Positions 35,515 to 44,223 of a DNA stretch of 64,000 bases are shown one piece after another. The translations under genes were made by a program, and so were the position numbers. Every line of letters starts with the position of its first letter. Within the stretch, counting starts at the first letter, position 1. This stretch comes from a bacterium (lineage in GTDB: Bacteria > Armatimonadota > Abditibacteriia > Abditibacteriales > Abditibacteriaceae). The stretch is from NCBI GenBank assembly GCA_004172935.1, contig SDZD01000030.1:17779-81778 (forward strand), written 5' to 3'. The notes below the pieces were generated by a model. It saw only the letters and a program-made list of their open reading frames with translations. It was not told the DNA's origin and searched no databases.

Positions 35515-35841
35515 ATGGCTAAAGTTCCCGCTTTGACGAGTGACAATTTTGCAACTGCTGTCGAAAACGCCTCTGGCGTTGTCGTTGTTGACTTCACAGC
35601 TACCTGGTGCCCACCCTGCAAAATGTTGGCACCAGTTCTAGATCGCGTCTCCGAAAAATACGAAGGCAAAGCCTCGTTCTATAAAGTAGACGTTGATGAG
35701 AACCCCGAAACCGCTGGCAAATACGGCGTTTCGACCATCCCTAACATCCTGTTCTTCAAAGACGGTCAGGTTGTGGATCAAAGCGTCGGCTACGTCGCTG
35801 AAGGCGCCCTGTCTTCGAAAGTCGACAACGTACTCGGCTAA
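35515..35841 (+). CDS. trxA: Thioredoxin
   Basis: 108 residues, standard thioredoxin length. Active site W-C32-P-P-C35-K in FTATWCPPCKMLAP, with the cis-Pro segment VSTIPNILFF near residue 76. Reduces disulfides in the cytosol using electrons from thioredoxin reductase. The middle Pro (CPPC instead of CGPC) may shift its redox potential. A strong ribosome binding site (AAGGAG) precedes the ATG and a terminator follows 35 bp after the stop, so it is a single-gene unit. Divergent from arsR-rlmN. Confidence 0.95.
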   Translation: MAKVPALTSDNFATAVENASGVVVVDFTATWCPPCKMLAPVLDRVSEKYEGKASFYKVDVDENPETAGKYGVSTIPNILFFKDGQVVDQSVGYVAEGALSSKVDNVLG

Positions 35842-35875
35842 ATTTTTCTAGTCCGTCCGACTCGTCCAAATATAC

Positions 35876-35909
35876 AAGCGCGCATTCCTTTATGGAGTGC
35901 GCGCTTTTT
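35876..35909 (+). terminator. Rho-independent terminator of trxA
   Basis: 13-bp stem with one G-U pair: AAGCGCGCATTCC (35876-35888) with GGAGTGCGCGCTT (35894-35906), a 5-nt loop and a T5 run (35905-35909). Confidence 0.9.
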
Positions 35910-35953
35910 CATTTTGTTTGCCCCGCATCAATAACAGTGGTACGCTTGCTACT

Positions 35954-37174
35954 ATGAAAATTCATATTATGAGTGCTGTATTGATGGCTGCTGTTGCCGG
36001 GCAATGCATAGCGGTTCCTAAAAAGCTGAGAGCCAAGGCACCGCTCTCTCATAATGTAACGACTCTGGTCTGGCATAGAGGTAACAAACTGGAAGGTGCC
36101 AGATTGAATGGAGGAAAGGTCGCTGTCCTGCGCGACCGCTTCCTTGCGTCTGATGAGATAGTTTTTGACATGCCTTCGTGGAACTTCTCTCCCAATGGAC
36201 GACAATTGGCTTTCACAGGGGCTCCGGGCGACGTGGACTTTTTCGATGCTGGGGCTTATCGCGAGTATTTGTTTTTAACCCCATTCAACGGACGCCCCAG
36301 AGTTTTGGCAGCTGCTTATGGACGCCGCGCAATATATGAAGATGAGAGGCCGAGTTACAGCTTTCCCCATTTCACCGCCAATGGTCAGAAAGTTGTCGTC
36401 GATGAACGTGCGATAGGGCAATTCATGGAAGACCCCAGTCCTGCATGGGTTTCCATCTACGACATTAAAACGCGACGACGTACTTTTGACTCACGAACCT
36501 TCGTGGCTACTCTACCTCACAACGAAACGCAGAAATTACTCTCAGCCTCCTTGCTTAAATATGCTGCGCTTTCCCCTGACGGCAACGATTTGGTCTGCTT
36601 CGCTACGCCGGATGATGGCGATTCACTGTCCGAACTCTATACGAAAGAATCTGTTGTTCCTCCAACTCAACTAGTCCATCTCGACTTGAGGCACAAACGG
36701 GCGCAAATCTTGGCATCGTTGGATGATCAATTTTCCGTTGAACGAATGACCATAACGACTAACGGCTCAAGCCTAGATCGCGCAATTCGAGTTCTCATGC
36801 CGCAGTTCGCCTGGCACCCTACTCAAAAGAAATTTGTGTTTGCTGGTCCTGTTTCGGCTACGGATCCAGCCGTTAACCTTTTCATTTACGATTTGAACAA
36901 GCGGCAAATGACGCCCTTTTCCACTGGTAGCAAAGACGATTTCTCGCCTCAATGGTCGCTTGATGGCAAGCAGATTTTCTGGGTGCGAGGCAGCACCAAC
37001 GCTCAAAACATAAGCGACAACCAGATTTTTCGGGCCAATGCCGATGGTTCGAATCCAGCACGACTTTTTCCTGCTATTAAGGGAATTACGCAAATCCAAC
37101 TGCTCCCCCAAATTGCTGATTGGACTCGTTATCGCAAGTTGGACATCAAACCACTCGCAGGCCAAGACAAGTGA
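35954..37174 (+). CDS. Secreted TolB/WD40-like beta-propeller protein
   Basis: 406 residues from ATG 35954, which opens a signal peptide (about 1-20, ending QCIA). A longer frame starting at 35897 begins inside the trxA terminator and is rejected. The body has repeated W-N/D-S-G-x-x-L/I-A/V-F motifs: NFSPNGRQLAFTG near 78, AALSPDGNDLVCFA near 210, FAWHPTQKKFVFAG near 285 and PQWSLDGKQIFWVRG near 333. These are PD40-type propeller blades found in periplasmic binding proteins. No catalytic residues seen. It converges on the next gene with adjoining stop codons. Confidence 0.7.
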   Translation: MKIHIMSAVLMAAVAGQCIAVPKKLRAKAPLSHNVTTLVWHRGNKLEGARLNGGKVAVLRDRFLASDEIVFDMPSWNFSPNGRQLAFTGAPGDVDFFDAGAYREYLFLTPFNGRPRVLAAAYGRRAIYEDERPSYSFPHFTANGQKVVVDERAIGQFMEDPSPAWVSIYDIKTRRRTFDSRTFVATLPHNETQKLLSASLLKYAALSPDGNDLVCFATPDDGDSLSELYTKESVVPPTQLVHLDLRHKRAQILASLDDQFSVERMTITTNGSSLDRAIRVLMPQFAWHPTQKKFVFAGPVSATDPAVNLFIYDLNKRQMTPFSTGSKDDFSPQWSLDGKQIFWVRGSTNAQNISDNQIFRANADGSNPARLFPAIKGITQIQLLPQIADWTRYRKLDIKPLAGQDK

Positions 37175-37705
37175 CTATAAATGGGCGAGGATACGGGCTT
37201 CGAGTGCCGCCCGCTTGGTTTTGTAGGTGGCTTCGGCAATTTGATAGGAGTCTGCTTTGCGGTTCATTTCTGCGCCTTGCGAAAGTCCGGTAACAATGAA
37301 GAAAACCCCAAAGACAGGAAAAATCCAGATGAATAGCGCCATTGGTCCCGGCACTCCATCTTTTGTCGCTGCAATAGCCATCGTTAAAGCACCGATAGTC
37401 CATACTCCGCCAAAAATAGCGATGACCGTGCCTGCTTTTTGTCCGTCCCCCTGTTTGGGAATTGACGAGCCATAACGACTACGAACGCGGTAATTGTCGC
37501 GCTCAAGGCTCCATTGCCTGTCTAATGCCGCTAATTCGTTTTGCAGCGCAAGCAACGAAATCGAGGCTGAAGATGGTGCGCTATTTTCGACAGCGCCATT
37601 TCCGCTCAGTAACCGTTCTTTGGCTCTTTCAAATTCCGAATCGCTCAAGCTTCCGTTTGTGTGTAATTCCGAAAGCTGGCGCAGCTGTTCGACAAGGTCT
37701 GGCAT
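37175..37705 (-). CDS. SHOCT-domain membrane protein
   Basis: 176 residues. Residues 1-35 are a SHOCT motif (LVEQLRQLSELHTNGSLSDS, then EFERAKERLL), usually found at the C-terminus of small proteins, here at the N-terminus. A coiled segment follows, then two hydrophobic segments at about 90-140 (GTVIAIFGGVWTIGALTMAI and MALFIWIFPVFGVFFIVTGL). The function is unknown; SHOCT often goes with short membrane or oligomerising proteins. Its stop codon touches that of the plus-strand propeller gene, leaving no room for a terminator between them. Confidence 0.65.
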   Translation of the reverse strand: MPDLVEQLRQLSELHTNGSLSDSEFERAKERLLSGNGAVENSAPSSASISLLALQNELAALDRQWSLERDNYRVRSRYGSSIPKQGDGQKAGTVIAIFGGVWTIGALTMAIAATKDGVPGPMALFIWIFPVFGVFFIVTGLSQGAEMNRKADSYQIAEATYKTKRAALEARILAHL

Positions 37706-37861
37706 TTTAGGGGTAGAGATTCCTCTTTGTACTTCCGGTAAAGCTCAAGTTATGGACCAATATTTACGACAAAATCTCCATAATAATAGGCGAATAAGTG
37801 GAGCTATTCCCATCAATTTTTTACTGATTGCTTAAAAACGCAAAAAAAATCTTGCCCAGTG

Positions 37862-37892
37862 ACTTCACTTGTTTGAGTGAAGTGGTTACACT
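37862..37892 (+). promoter_or_regulatory. Candidate promoter with overlapping inverted repeat
   Basis: ACTTCACT (37862-37869) and AGTGAAGT (37876-37883) form a perfect 8-bp inverted repeat. TTCACT (37864-37869) and TACACT (37887-37892), 17 bp apart, could be -35 and -10 boxes, each a partial match. The start codon of the ATPase gene is 53 bp later. A repressor at the repeat would cover the -35. Confidence 0.4.
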
Positions 37893-37944
37893 AGTCAGTA
37901 ATTCGCGCCGAGGCCCTAAACGCCGAAGCCCTGGAGTAGCAGCA

Positions 37945-38961
37945 ATGGCCCTTTCATTTCAAAGAGCGACTAAAAAAAGCGCGAGACTTCGCATGGCCCT
38001 CATCGGCGTCGCCGGTGCCGGAAAAACTTATACGGCTCTCTCCATCGCTCAGCATTTGGGCGAAAAAATCGCCGTTATTGATACCGAGCGTGGCTCGGCT
38101 TCCAAATATTCGGATCAGTTCGACTTCGACGTTCTCGAAATCGAGACTTATTCTCCCAAGACCTACATCGAAGCGATGGAAGCCGCCGAAGAAGCGGGCT
38201 ACGATGTCCTCGTTATCGACTCCCTCTCTCACGCCTGGGTTGGTAAAGACGGCGCTTTGGAACAGGTCGATAAAGCGGCCCGCCGCACTCAGTCGGGCAA
38301 CAACTTTGGTGCATGGCGCGATGTTACCCCTCAACACAACGCGATGGTCGATGCCATGATCTCCAGCAAAATGCATATTATTGGCACCATGCGCGCCAAG
38401 ACTGAATACGTGCAGGAGAAAGACCCCAAATCGGGACGCACCACCATTCGCAAAGTCGGCATGGCTCCCATCCAGCGCGACGGTTTGGAGTATGAGTTCG
38501 ACGTAGTTGCCGACCTCGACGCCGATAACAACTTCATCGTCGGCAAAACTCGTTGTCCTCAACTGTCTGGTGCTGTTGTTAACCGCGCTGGCCGCGAAGT
38601 GGCGCGCACCTTGAAGAACTGGCTCACCGATGGCGCTCAGGTCGATGCCCCACGCGCTGAACCACGTGCCGAGGCTCCTAAGCCTCAACCCAAGGCAGCT
38701 AAACCAGCGCCCGCTCCGGCCCCTGTCGAAGCCGAAGATGATTTCGAGGCTGATGATGTGGACGCTGTCCACTGCGATTGCGGCATCCCCGCCAAATATG
38801 TGCGCGGCAAGAGCGGCGCGGGCTGGGTCTGCGGTCATGTTGGCACCGAAGAGCCGACTTGTGGCTTCCGCATGAAAGAAGCCCCTATCGAAGTCGCCGA
38901 CGACCCATTTGCCGAAGAAGCACCCGAACCCAAAGTCCACCTGAACGGCGCCCACGGTTAA
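37945..38961 (+). CDS. Sak4-like RecA-fold ATPase with zinc-ribbon-like tail
   Basis: 338 residues from ATG 37945 (GGAG ten bases upstream); the longer frame from 37828 is rejected. Walker A G21-V-A-G-A-G-K-T and Walker B YDVLVIDSLSHAW near 86 define an AAA_24/Sak4-like ATPase, best known in phages where it promotes single-strand DNA annealing and recombination. After residue 235 come a Pro/Ala/Lys-rich linker and a Cys cluster (CDCGIPAKYV near 280, VCGHVG, TCGFRM) resembling a small zinc ribbon, then an acidic tail. No other phage gene is nearby, so it is either a domesticated phage gene or a host repair gene. The end of the gene carries a 23-bp tandem duplication. Confidence 0.75.
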   Translation: MALSFQRATKKSARLRMALIGVAGAGKTYTALSIAQHLGEKIAVIDTERGSASKYSDQFDFDVLEIETYSPKTYIEAMEAAEEAGYDVLVIDSLSHAWVGKDGALEQVDKAARRTQSGNNFGAWRDVTPQHNAMVDAMISSKMHIIGTMRAKTEYVQEKDPKSGRTTIRKVGMAPIQRDGLEYEFDVVADLDADNNFIVGKTRCPQLSGAVVNRAGREVARTLKNWLTDGAQVDAPRAEPRAEAPKPQPKAAKPAPAPAPVEAEDDFEADDVDAVHCDCGIPAKYVRGKSGAGWVCGHVGTEEPTCGFRMKEAPIEVADDPFAEEAPEPKVHLNGAHG

Positions 38962-38989
38962 GCCTCAACGGCGCCCACGGTTAAGCCTC
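38944..38989. repeat. 23-bp perfect tandem duplication over a stop codon
   Basis: The 23-base unit AACGGCGCCCACGGTTAAGC plus CTC occurs twice in direct succession (38944-38966 and 38967-38989). The first copy holds the last codons and TAA stop of the ATPase gene. The second copy is untranslated. Confidence 0.95.
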
Positions 38990-39019
38990 GGTTGCTTCTC
39001 TCCCTCAGATAAATCAATC

Positions 39020-39051
39020 GCCCGTTTCTTACACAAGAAGCGGGCCTTTTT
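39020..39051 (+). terminator. Rho-independent terminator of the ATPase gene
   Basis: Stem GCCCGTTTCTT (39020-39030) with AAGAAGCGGGC (39035-39045; one G-U pair), 4-nt loop ACAC, then a T5 run (39047-39051). Confidence 0.88.
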
Positions 39052-39153
39052 CGTCTGAGTTGGGCAGGCGTTGGCACGTAACACGAAAGTTGAAAGCATA
39101 ATTTCTTTGTGATAAAGTGCCGCGCGAGTCGTAATTTTCGGGTTTCTTTTCTC

Positions 39154-39969
39154 ATGAGTATTTTGCTTGCTGCCATCCCCGCAGCCATTTATCTCGGCGT
39201 CCCACTTCTCATCAAATTCGGCGAAGGCATGAACGCCGAGCCTACACTCACCTTTATTGATCCGGCTCAGTGGCCGCCCAACATTGCCCAAACCATGAGC
39301 CGTGTCGAACACGATTTATATGCGGTGGGCTTCTCCATCGTCGCGCGTTTTCGTCTTTCCAATGCCGTTCCCAACACCGATACCCTGCTGACGATGTTGG
39401 TCAACTACAAAAGCGGCGATAAGGCGATGATTACCGCTATTTGGAGTAATGCCAATGGTGTTTGGACTCTGGGCACTCTCTACACCGAGTTTTCGACTCG
39501 CTTTGAGGATGGGTACTGCTTCGACACTATGAACTCGAAGGCTCTGAGTTCTTTCAAACGTGGCCCGATGGATATTAAAACTCAGGTGCCTCAGCTAACA
39601 GAAGCCCCCGAACTGTGGGCCTTACACCGCTTCGTCATTCGTAAGCACAATCCTTCGGGCCGCAAAGTGGTCTACGATATGAAGGACGCCGAGACCTATA
39701 TGCGCCGTATTTGGCGTGAAAGTTTTCGGGAGCAGGTCCAATTCGGGCGTTTCAGCGATAAAGGCTCCCGTTTCCAACCGACATGGAAAGGCGCCTATCT
39801 CATGACATGGGGCTTGATGTGGCCGATGAAGTGGATACGCGAATCTCAGATGAACTCGCGCGCCAATGCCATTGTCGCCGAGTGGAGAGGCCAACCCGTC
39901 TCCGCCATCGAGGGGGCATTTGACGAAAACAGCGTCTGGATTAAAGCTGAAACCCCTGTTGCGACTTGA
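39154..39969 (+). CDS. Unknown protein with one N-terminal membrane helix
   Basis: 271 residues from ATG 39154; a GTG at 39109 would add 15 residues. A hydrophobic helix at residues 1-20 (SILLAAIPAAIYLGVPLLI) anchors it or serves as a signal. The rest is soluble, with an even mix of charged residues and many Trp in the second half (GAYLMTWGLMWPMKWIRES), but no motif I can tie to a family. It stands alone between the ATPase terminator and the minus-strand secreted pair, with which it converges over 18 bp. The reading frame has good coding character. Confidence 0.6.
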   Translation: MSILLAAIPAAIYLGVPLLIKFGEGMNAEPTLTFIDPAQWPPNIAQTMSRVEHDLYAVGFSIVARFRLSNAVPNTDTLLTMLVNYKSGDKAMITAIWSNANGVWTLGTLYTEFSTRFEDGYCFDTMNSKALSSFKRGPMDIKTQVPQLTEAPELWALHRFVIRKHNPSGRKVVYDMKDAETYMRRIWRESFREQVQFGRFSDKGSRFQPTWKGAYLMTWGLMWPMKWIRESQMNSRANAIVAEWRGQPVSAIEGAFDENSVWIKAETPVAT

Positions 39970-39987
39970 GTCTGAGTCGATAAAGTA

Positions 39988-42084
39988 TCACTGCTTATAT
40001 TTCTGCCACTTAATCGCTGGAAATTCTAATGTCGATTCATTTTCGACTGGGCCGGATTCTGTGAAGCGCACGCGAACATCAACTGATTTGGTGCCTTCGC
40101 TGGGAGTGGGGAGTACCACTGTGAGCGAATCATTGGCAGCCCCTGTGAGCGCATCACCTTGCCATAGGCATGTGTTCCATTGATTTGTCTGTGTCGTGCC
40201 CTTATCGTCGCGTAAAGTCACCGAATCGACGACAACCTTTGCATCACGGGCAATCGGAGTGCGATTAAAGACGAGGACGAGGCACTTTTTGCCCCCGAAG
40301 TGCAGCATTCCCTTTGCGCGCTCTAGCAGCTTTGCTGTCGCGTCCTCATCCACCAACGCCACCTTTTTCAACAGCAAGTTTCCGTTGCCAGTCGGCTCAT
40401 CCACAATCCGCTCCTTGCCAGCGGCCACCACGAGATTTTTCAAGTTGACATCCGACTTCAAGCGCTTGAATGACTGCACCGATAGCGAAAACGCCGTCTC
40501 GTCGCCAAATGTCTGGCCCGCATCCGAATTGAAATGGCGGACGGTTTCGCCCACTGTCGGCTGGCTTCCATCGGAATGGAAAAAATTCTCATCCGATTCC
40601 GCGCCCGCAAAAATGACCTCACGCTTTTGCCCATCCGCGTTTAAGGCACTCAGCCCGACAGGAACCGCGATAGTCTCAACAAGCGTGCGTACTTCGTCTG
40701 TATCGGGCTTCAGGCGAGGCGCGACCCAGAGGAGGCCCAACAACGAATCTCCCGGTTGTGTTTCTTCGATGCGCGCTGAAAACATTTCATTTTGCGCCGT
40801 CCATGAAGGCAATGTCCCTTCCAATTCGGTTTCGCTCACAGAAGCCGGAGGGTTGGCTTTCAGTAGAGCCGCGACGGGCAGTTCCATCTCCACCGTTTTG
40901 TAGGCATCTTTTTGCTTCCATGCCTCGGCTTGTTCCGTGACATCCAGGCTCAGGTGGGCTTCTTTGGCTCCTTCTTCGGGCACAGCAGGAATAGAAAAAG
41001 TGACCTGCGTTTCTGTCGCGTGTTGTCTGCTTGGCCCCGGTTTCAAGTTCCTATTTTTCTCATCCGTGAGGCCAGCGAGCATCGTATCGACTCTTGGAGA
41101 GGACACATCATCTGGTTTTTCAACCGATAGCACATAAGTCGAAATTTTCTTTTCCCAATCGCAGGTGATGGATTGAAGCGTGAATACCGTGCCATGCGGG
41201 GTTTCGAGGCGAGTTTTTGGCTCTGATGTCGGCTTCTCGCGTGTTGGCAGATCGCCCGCCAGTTGAAACTGGCCTTTGAAGCGTCCATTCGAGTTGGGGC
41301 CTGCTTCGGGAGAGGTAACTTCCCACATAGTTGTCACGCTTTTCCATTGTGGATTGACACGAGGAAATGAGCGGGTATAGCTTTCACCCGCAGCGGTAGT
41401 GTTGCTCCCGGCGCCGCTGGAATAAATCGACGTGCCATCGGGAGCCTTGACTTCTTTCAAATTTCCCCACTCATATAATGGCCTCTCCTTTTTGACGGTA
41501 GGAGGGGCAGACACACGGTACTTTATGAAAAAGACAGGGCGTCTGTTTTTGCTCCAATCGAAAATATGATTTTCCGGTTGAAAACCACCATCGATAACAC
41601 GTAACTCCACACCCCTGAAATCCTGAGGCGGCGGCAGTAGCCCATTCAAGGTCGTGGGGCTATCTGGATCAGCGGGAAAGGGCGATTCCTTCGATAACCA
41701 CTCCAATATGCGCGCTCGCATGGGTTGGCCCGTTCCCCCATCGCGTCCCACCACGCGCACCTTGAGGCCGCTTTCCAAATCCGAAATTGAATAAGCGCTT
41801 CCCAATCGCCTATCTACGAAGAGCGTACTCGCCGTTGTAATCAGAGTTTTCGATTTGGCCTCTGCAAGCGTCTTACTGCCATTGGGCGTCGCGAATGCGG
41901 TCGCCAGAATGGTGATTTCGCCAGTCGCACCATTGATGGCCTTTATCTCGCCTTCCAGAGCGATTTCGCCAGTTTTCAGCGCCGTCGCCGCAACCGCCGC
42001 ATTAGGGGGCAACGTTTGAGTTTGTGCATTGGCCAAACAACCGAAAAGCGCCAGCGAACACACCAGAGGAATGAGCGGTTTCAT
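39988..42084 (-). CDS. Large secreted protein, paralogue of the next gene
   Basis: 698 residues with a signal peptide (about 1-21, ending LANA). Residues about 35-135 form a small beta domain, with VRVVGRDGGTGQPMRARI as its best-conserved stretch; the neighbour at 42141 has the same domain (IVATGRDGGTGQPLIAREV). The remaining 550 residues are beta-rich, with segments like VELRVIDGGFQPENHIFDWS that also have counterparts in the neighbour. No catalytic signature or sorting signal is visible. The N-terminal domain may be of the DUF5666/OB-like type. Transcribed after the paralogue, 56 bp downstream. Function unknown. Confidence 0.65.
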   Translation of the reverse strand: MKPLIPLVCSLALFGCLANAQTQTLPPNAAVAATALKTGEIALEGEIKAINGATGEITILATAFATPNGSKTLAEAKSKTLITTASTLFVDRRLGSAYSISDLESGLKVRVVGRDGGTGQPMRARILEWLSKESPFPADPDSPTTLNGLLPPPQDFRGVELRVIDGGFQPENHIFDWSKNRRPVFFIKYRVSAPPTVKKERPLYEWGNLKEVKAPDGTSIYSSGAGSNTTAAGESYTRSFPRVNPQWKSVTTMWEVTSPEAGPNSNGRFKGQFQLAGDLPTREKPTSEPKTRLETPHGTVFTLQSITCDWEKKISTYVLSVEKPDDVSSPRVDTMLAGLTDEKNRNLKPGPSRQHATETQVTFSIPAVPEEGAKEAHLSLDVTEQAEAWKQKDAYKTVEMELPVAALLKANPPASVSETELEGTLPSWTAQNEMFSARIEETQPGDSLLGLLWVAPRLKPDTDEVRTLVETIAVPVGLSALNADGQKREVIFAGAESDENFFHSDGSQPTVGETVRHFNSDAGQTFGDETAFSLSVQSFKRLKSDVNLKNLVVAAGKERIVDEPTGNGNLLLKKVALVDEDATAKLLERAKGMLHFGGKKCLVLVFNRTPIARDAKVVVDSVTLRDDKGTTQTNQWNTCLWQGDALTGAANDSLTVVLPTPSEGTKSVDVRVRFTESGPVENESTLEFPAIKWQKYKQ

Positions 42085-42140
42085 TTCAATATCTTAAACG
42101 CGAGTTGGACTGGGTATGTGCTGAAAATGATTCATCGACT

Positions 42141-44159
42141 TTATTTCGGCAGAATGAGTGGTACATCTTTGAGTCGAATTGTTTGTTTGCGGATGCTGTT
42201 TCCTTTCTCTTCGGTCGAAAACCAAATTTTTATTGACTTGGCATCGGGTGCAGGTTCTCCAAGGCCCAACAAGTACATTGCTCCCGCACCGTTACCATCG
42301 ACTCTGTCCATGATTCCCTTATATTGGCTGCTGATTTGTAGCGAACGCCCCAGATCGTCTTCCGCCTCGACGCAGAGTGGAGTGAAGGCCGCATCGCCTA
42401 GCAGTGGGTTGGCTTCGAAGAGTAGGGCAATGCCTGAAGAGGGCCAGTTTGAGCGCAGAGTGTTGGAGTATTTCTTCAACTCTTCGGGGCGCGCGAAGCG
42501 ATGAACTTTGCGCAGTATCAGAGTTCCCTCGCCATCATCCTGAGCCTCAACTTCTCCCACTTTGAGTGGTATTTCGATGCTCCGCTCAAAGAACGTTGTC
42601 AGAACTGGGCGTCCTTCCAGCTGAAATTCGGTGTCGGCCTTCGGATTGTTTGGGTTGACTTGCAACAGCATTCCCTGAACGTTCTCAGCGGCAGTTTTGG
42701 GCGTCGCGTCGGCGTGCCACAGGGCGTTGAAATTCGGCTCCAACATGTGGATGTTTTTCCCATCCTGTTGTCCCGGCTGTGTTTGCGTCCCCTTTTGGAT
42801 CGTCCACTGTACGCCCCTTTTCGCATCACTGGGGGTAGCTTTCATGAAAAGCAAGGCTCCCGCATTATCTTGTCCCCAGCGCAACCCCTGGCTTTCCAGT
42901 TGGGCTGTCACTGGTCCTTCGGTTGCCTGAGCCAAAACCGTTTCCGATGTGTCGAGTGGGGCGGGCGGTGCTTGCTGCAAGAGGTCGCTCAGAGGGAAAC
43001 GCACGCGCCGCCGTGTGATTGAATCCCGCTTCGCCATTGAGCGCGATAGTTCGTTGAAGCGAAATACGATGTTCTTGACTTCTGTTGCTGTTGCGGGCTG
43101 CGACAGCAACAATTCGTGTTCGGCGCGCATCGCGTTACGATTGAATAGTCCGCCCACTCCCGAAGTCACTCCTGCCTGATACGAGAATCCAGTGATTTCC
43201 AAGTCGAGAGGCTTTTCTGGGCGTTCGTGCGATACCACCAACTGCCAATCACCACCTCTAAATTTTTTAATTTTCAGCGCCTTGTAGCGAGTTCCAAAAC
43301 TGCTAATCGCCTCTTTCTGTAACGCGACTTCGCCTTCTTTGGGCAATGGTAAGGTGTCGAACACCATTTCGGCTCCCTGCCAATCGGCCAACTTCTCATT
43401 GAAATTGGTGTCGATGTCCATGTCGGCGAACTCCCATGTCGGGTCGATCTGGGCACTCCAAAACACCACACGCGCCGCCCCATCTTTGGCGCGTAATTCG
43501 GCAACGTTCAAACCACTTGGCTTAACATATTCGCTGTGCGGCCCCAACAGGCGCCGAATGATGAGTCGCCTTTTGACCTCGTTTTGTGCTGCCAACCCCC
43601 GTATCTGAAAGATTGAGTAGAAGACCGGGGTTTTATCCAACGTCCCAATGCTAGAGGGTAAAAAACGAGTCGTGTAGTCGAATCCTGCCTTCTCGACCCT
43701 TACATCCAAGGCCCCGGCTTTCCATCCCGGCGTGAGGCCGCCCTTGAACTCTAAAACATTGTTTGCCTGCGCAGGATTAACGGCTTGTTGGGGCGTTGTG
43801 GGGGGAGTATTTTGAATCGTCCCTTCCGCTTGTAAGCGCGTAACCTCGCGGGCTATCAGTGGTTGGCCTGTTCCTCCGTCGCGTCCAGTCGCTACTATGC
43901 TTTCTCCCACCTTTAAATCGGGCAGTGTGTCCTGTGTCGGGAGCAACACCACTTTGGTTTTTGGCGGCTCGATTTGACCCCTTTTGCCACTGCTGTTCAC
44001 GAAAGCATTCGCCGTGATTGTGATGCGCCCCGGCTCAATCATTACCACTCGCCCTTCGAGTCGTAATTCGCCCACCTGTATCGAATTTTGAGAGAACGCT
44101 GGAACTGCCACCGAAAAAACGGTGAGAGCTAACGATAGTGCATAAGGAAGGAGTCGCAT
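42141..44159 (-). CDS. Large secreted protein, paralogue of the previous gene
   Basis: 672 residues from ATG 44159 (RLLPYALSLALTVFSVAVPA, a clear signal peptide); the longer frame to 44231 would run into the divergent xylA start and is rejected. Domain order matches the gene at 39988: a beta domain with GRDGGTGQPL near residue 85, a segment ALDVRVEKAGFDYTTRF near 155, and a long beta-rich body. Length and order agree, while sequence identity looks low, so the duplication is old. No enzyme motif, lipobox or membrane anchor seen. Divergent from xylA with 64 bp between the start codons. Confidence 0.65.
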   Translation of the reverse strand: MRLLPYALSLALTVFSVAVPAFSQNSIQVGELRLEGRVVMIEPGRITITANAFVNSSGKRGQIEPPKTKVVLLPTQDTLPDLKVGESIVATGRDGGTGQPLIAREVTRLQAEGTIQNTPPTTPQQAVNPAQANNVLEFKGGLTPGWKAGALDVRVEKAGFDYTTRFLPSSIGTLDKTPVFYSIFQIRGLAAQNEVKRRLIIRRLLGPHSEYVKPSGLNVAELRAKDGAARVVFWSAQIDPTWEFADMDIDTNFNEKLADWQGAEMVFDTLPLPKEGEVALQKEAISSFGTRYKALKIKKFRGGDWQLVVSHERPEKPLDLEITGFSYQAGVTSGVGGLFNRNAMRAEHELLLSQPATATEVKNIVFRFNELSRSMAKRDSITRRRVRFPLSDLLQQAPPAPLDTSETVLAQATEGPVTAQLESQGLRWGQDNAGALLFMKATPSDAKRGVQWTIQKGTQTQPGQQDGKNIHMLEPNFNALWHADATPKTAAENVQGMLLQVNPNNPKADTEFQLEGRPVLTTFFERSIEIPLKVGEVEAQDDGEGTLILRKVHRFARPEELKKYSNTLRSNWPSSGIALLFEANPLLGDAAFTPLCVEAEDDLGRSLQISSQYKGIMDRVDGNGAGAMYLLGLGEPAPDAKSIKIWFSTEEKGNSIRKQTIRLKDVPLILPK

Positions 44160-44175
44160 TATGTGAAAATCCAGT

Positions 44176-44204
44176 TTGACGCCTTTCCAGTAGAGGGTTA
44201 AATT
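44176..44204 (+). promoter_or_regulatory. Candidate xylA promoter
   Basis: TTGACG (44176-44181) and TAAATT (44199-44204), 17 bp apart, just ahead of xylA. Transcription would start about 10-15 bp before the ATG, leaving a very short leader, in keeping with the lack of a clear Shine-Dalgarno. Confidence 0.45.
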
Positions 44205-44223
44205 CCCCCTGTTTCCAACCACC

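Noticed and set aside
37954..38955. 333-codon minus-strand frame opposite the ATPase gene
   Set aside because: Antisense artefact of the plus-strand gene with Walker motifs; its protein has no recognisable fold.
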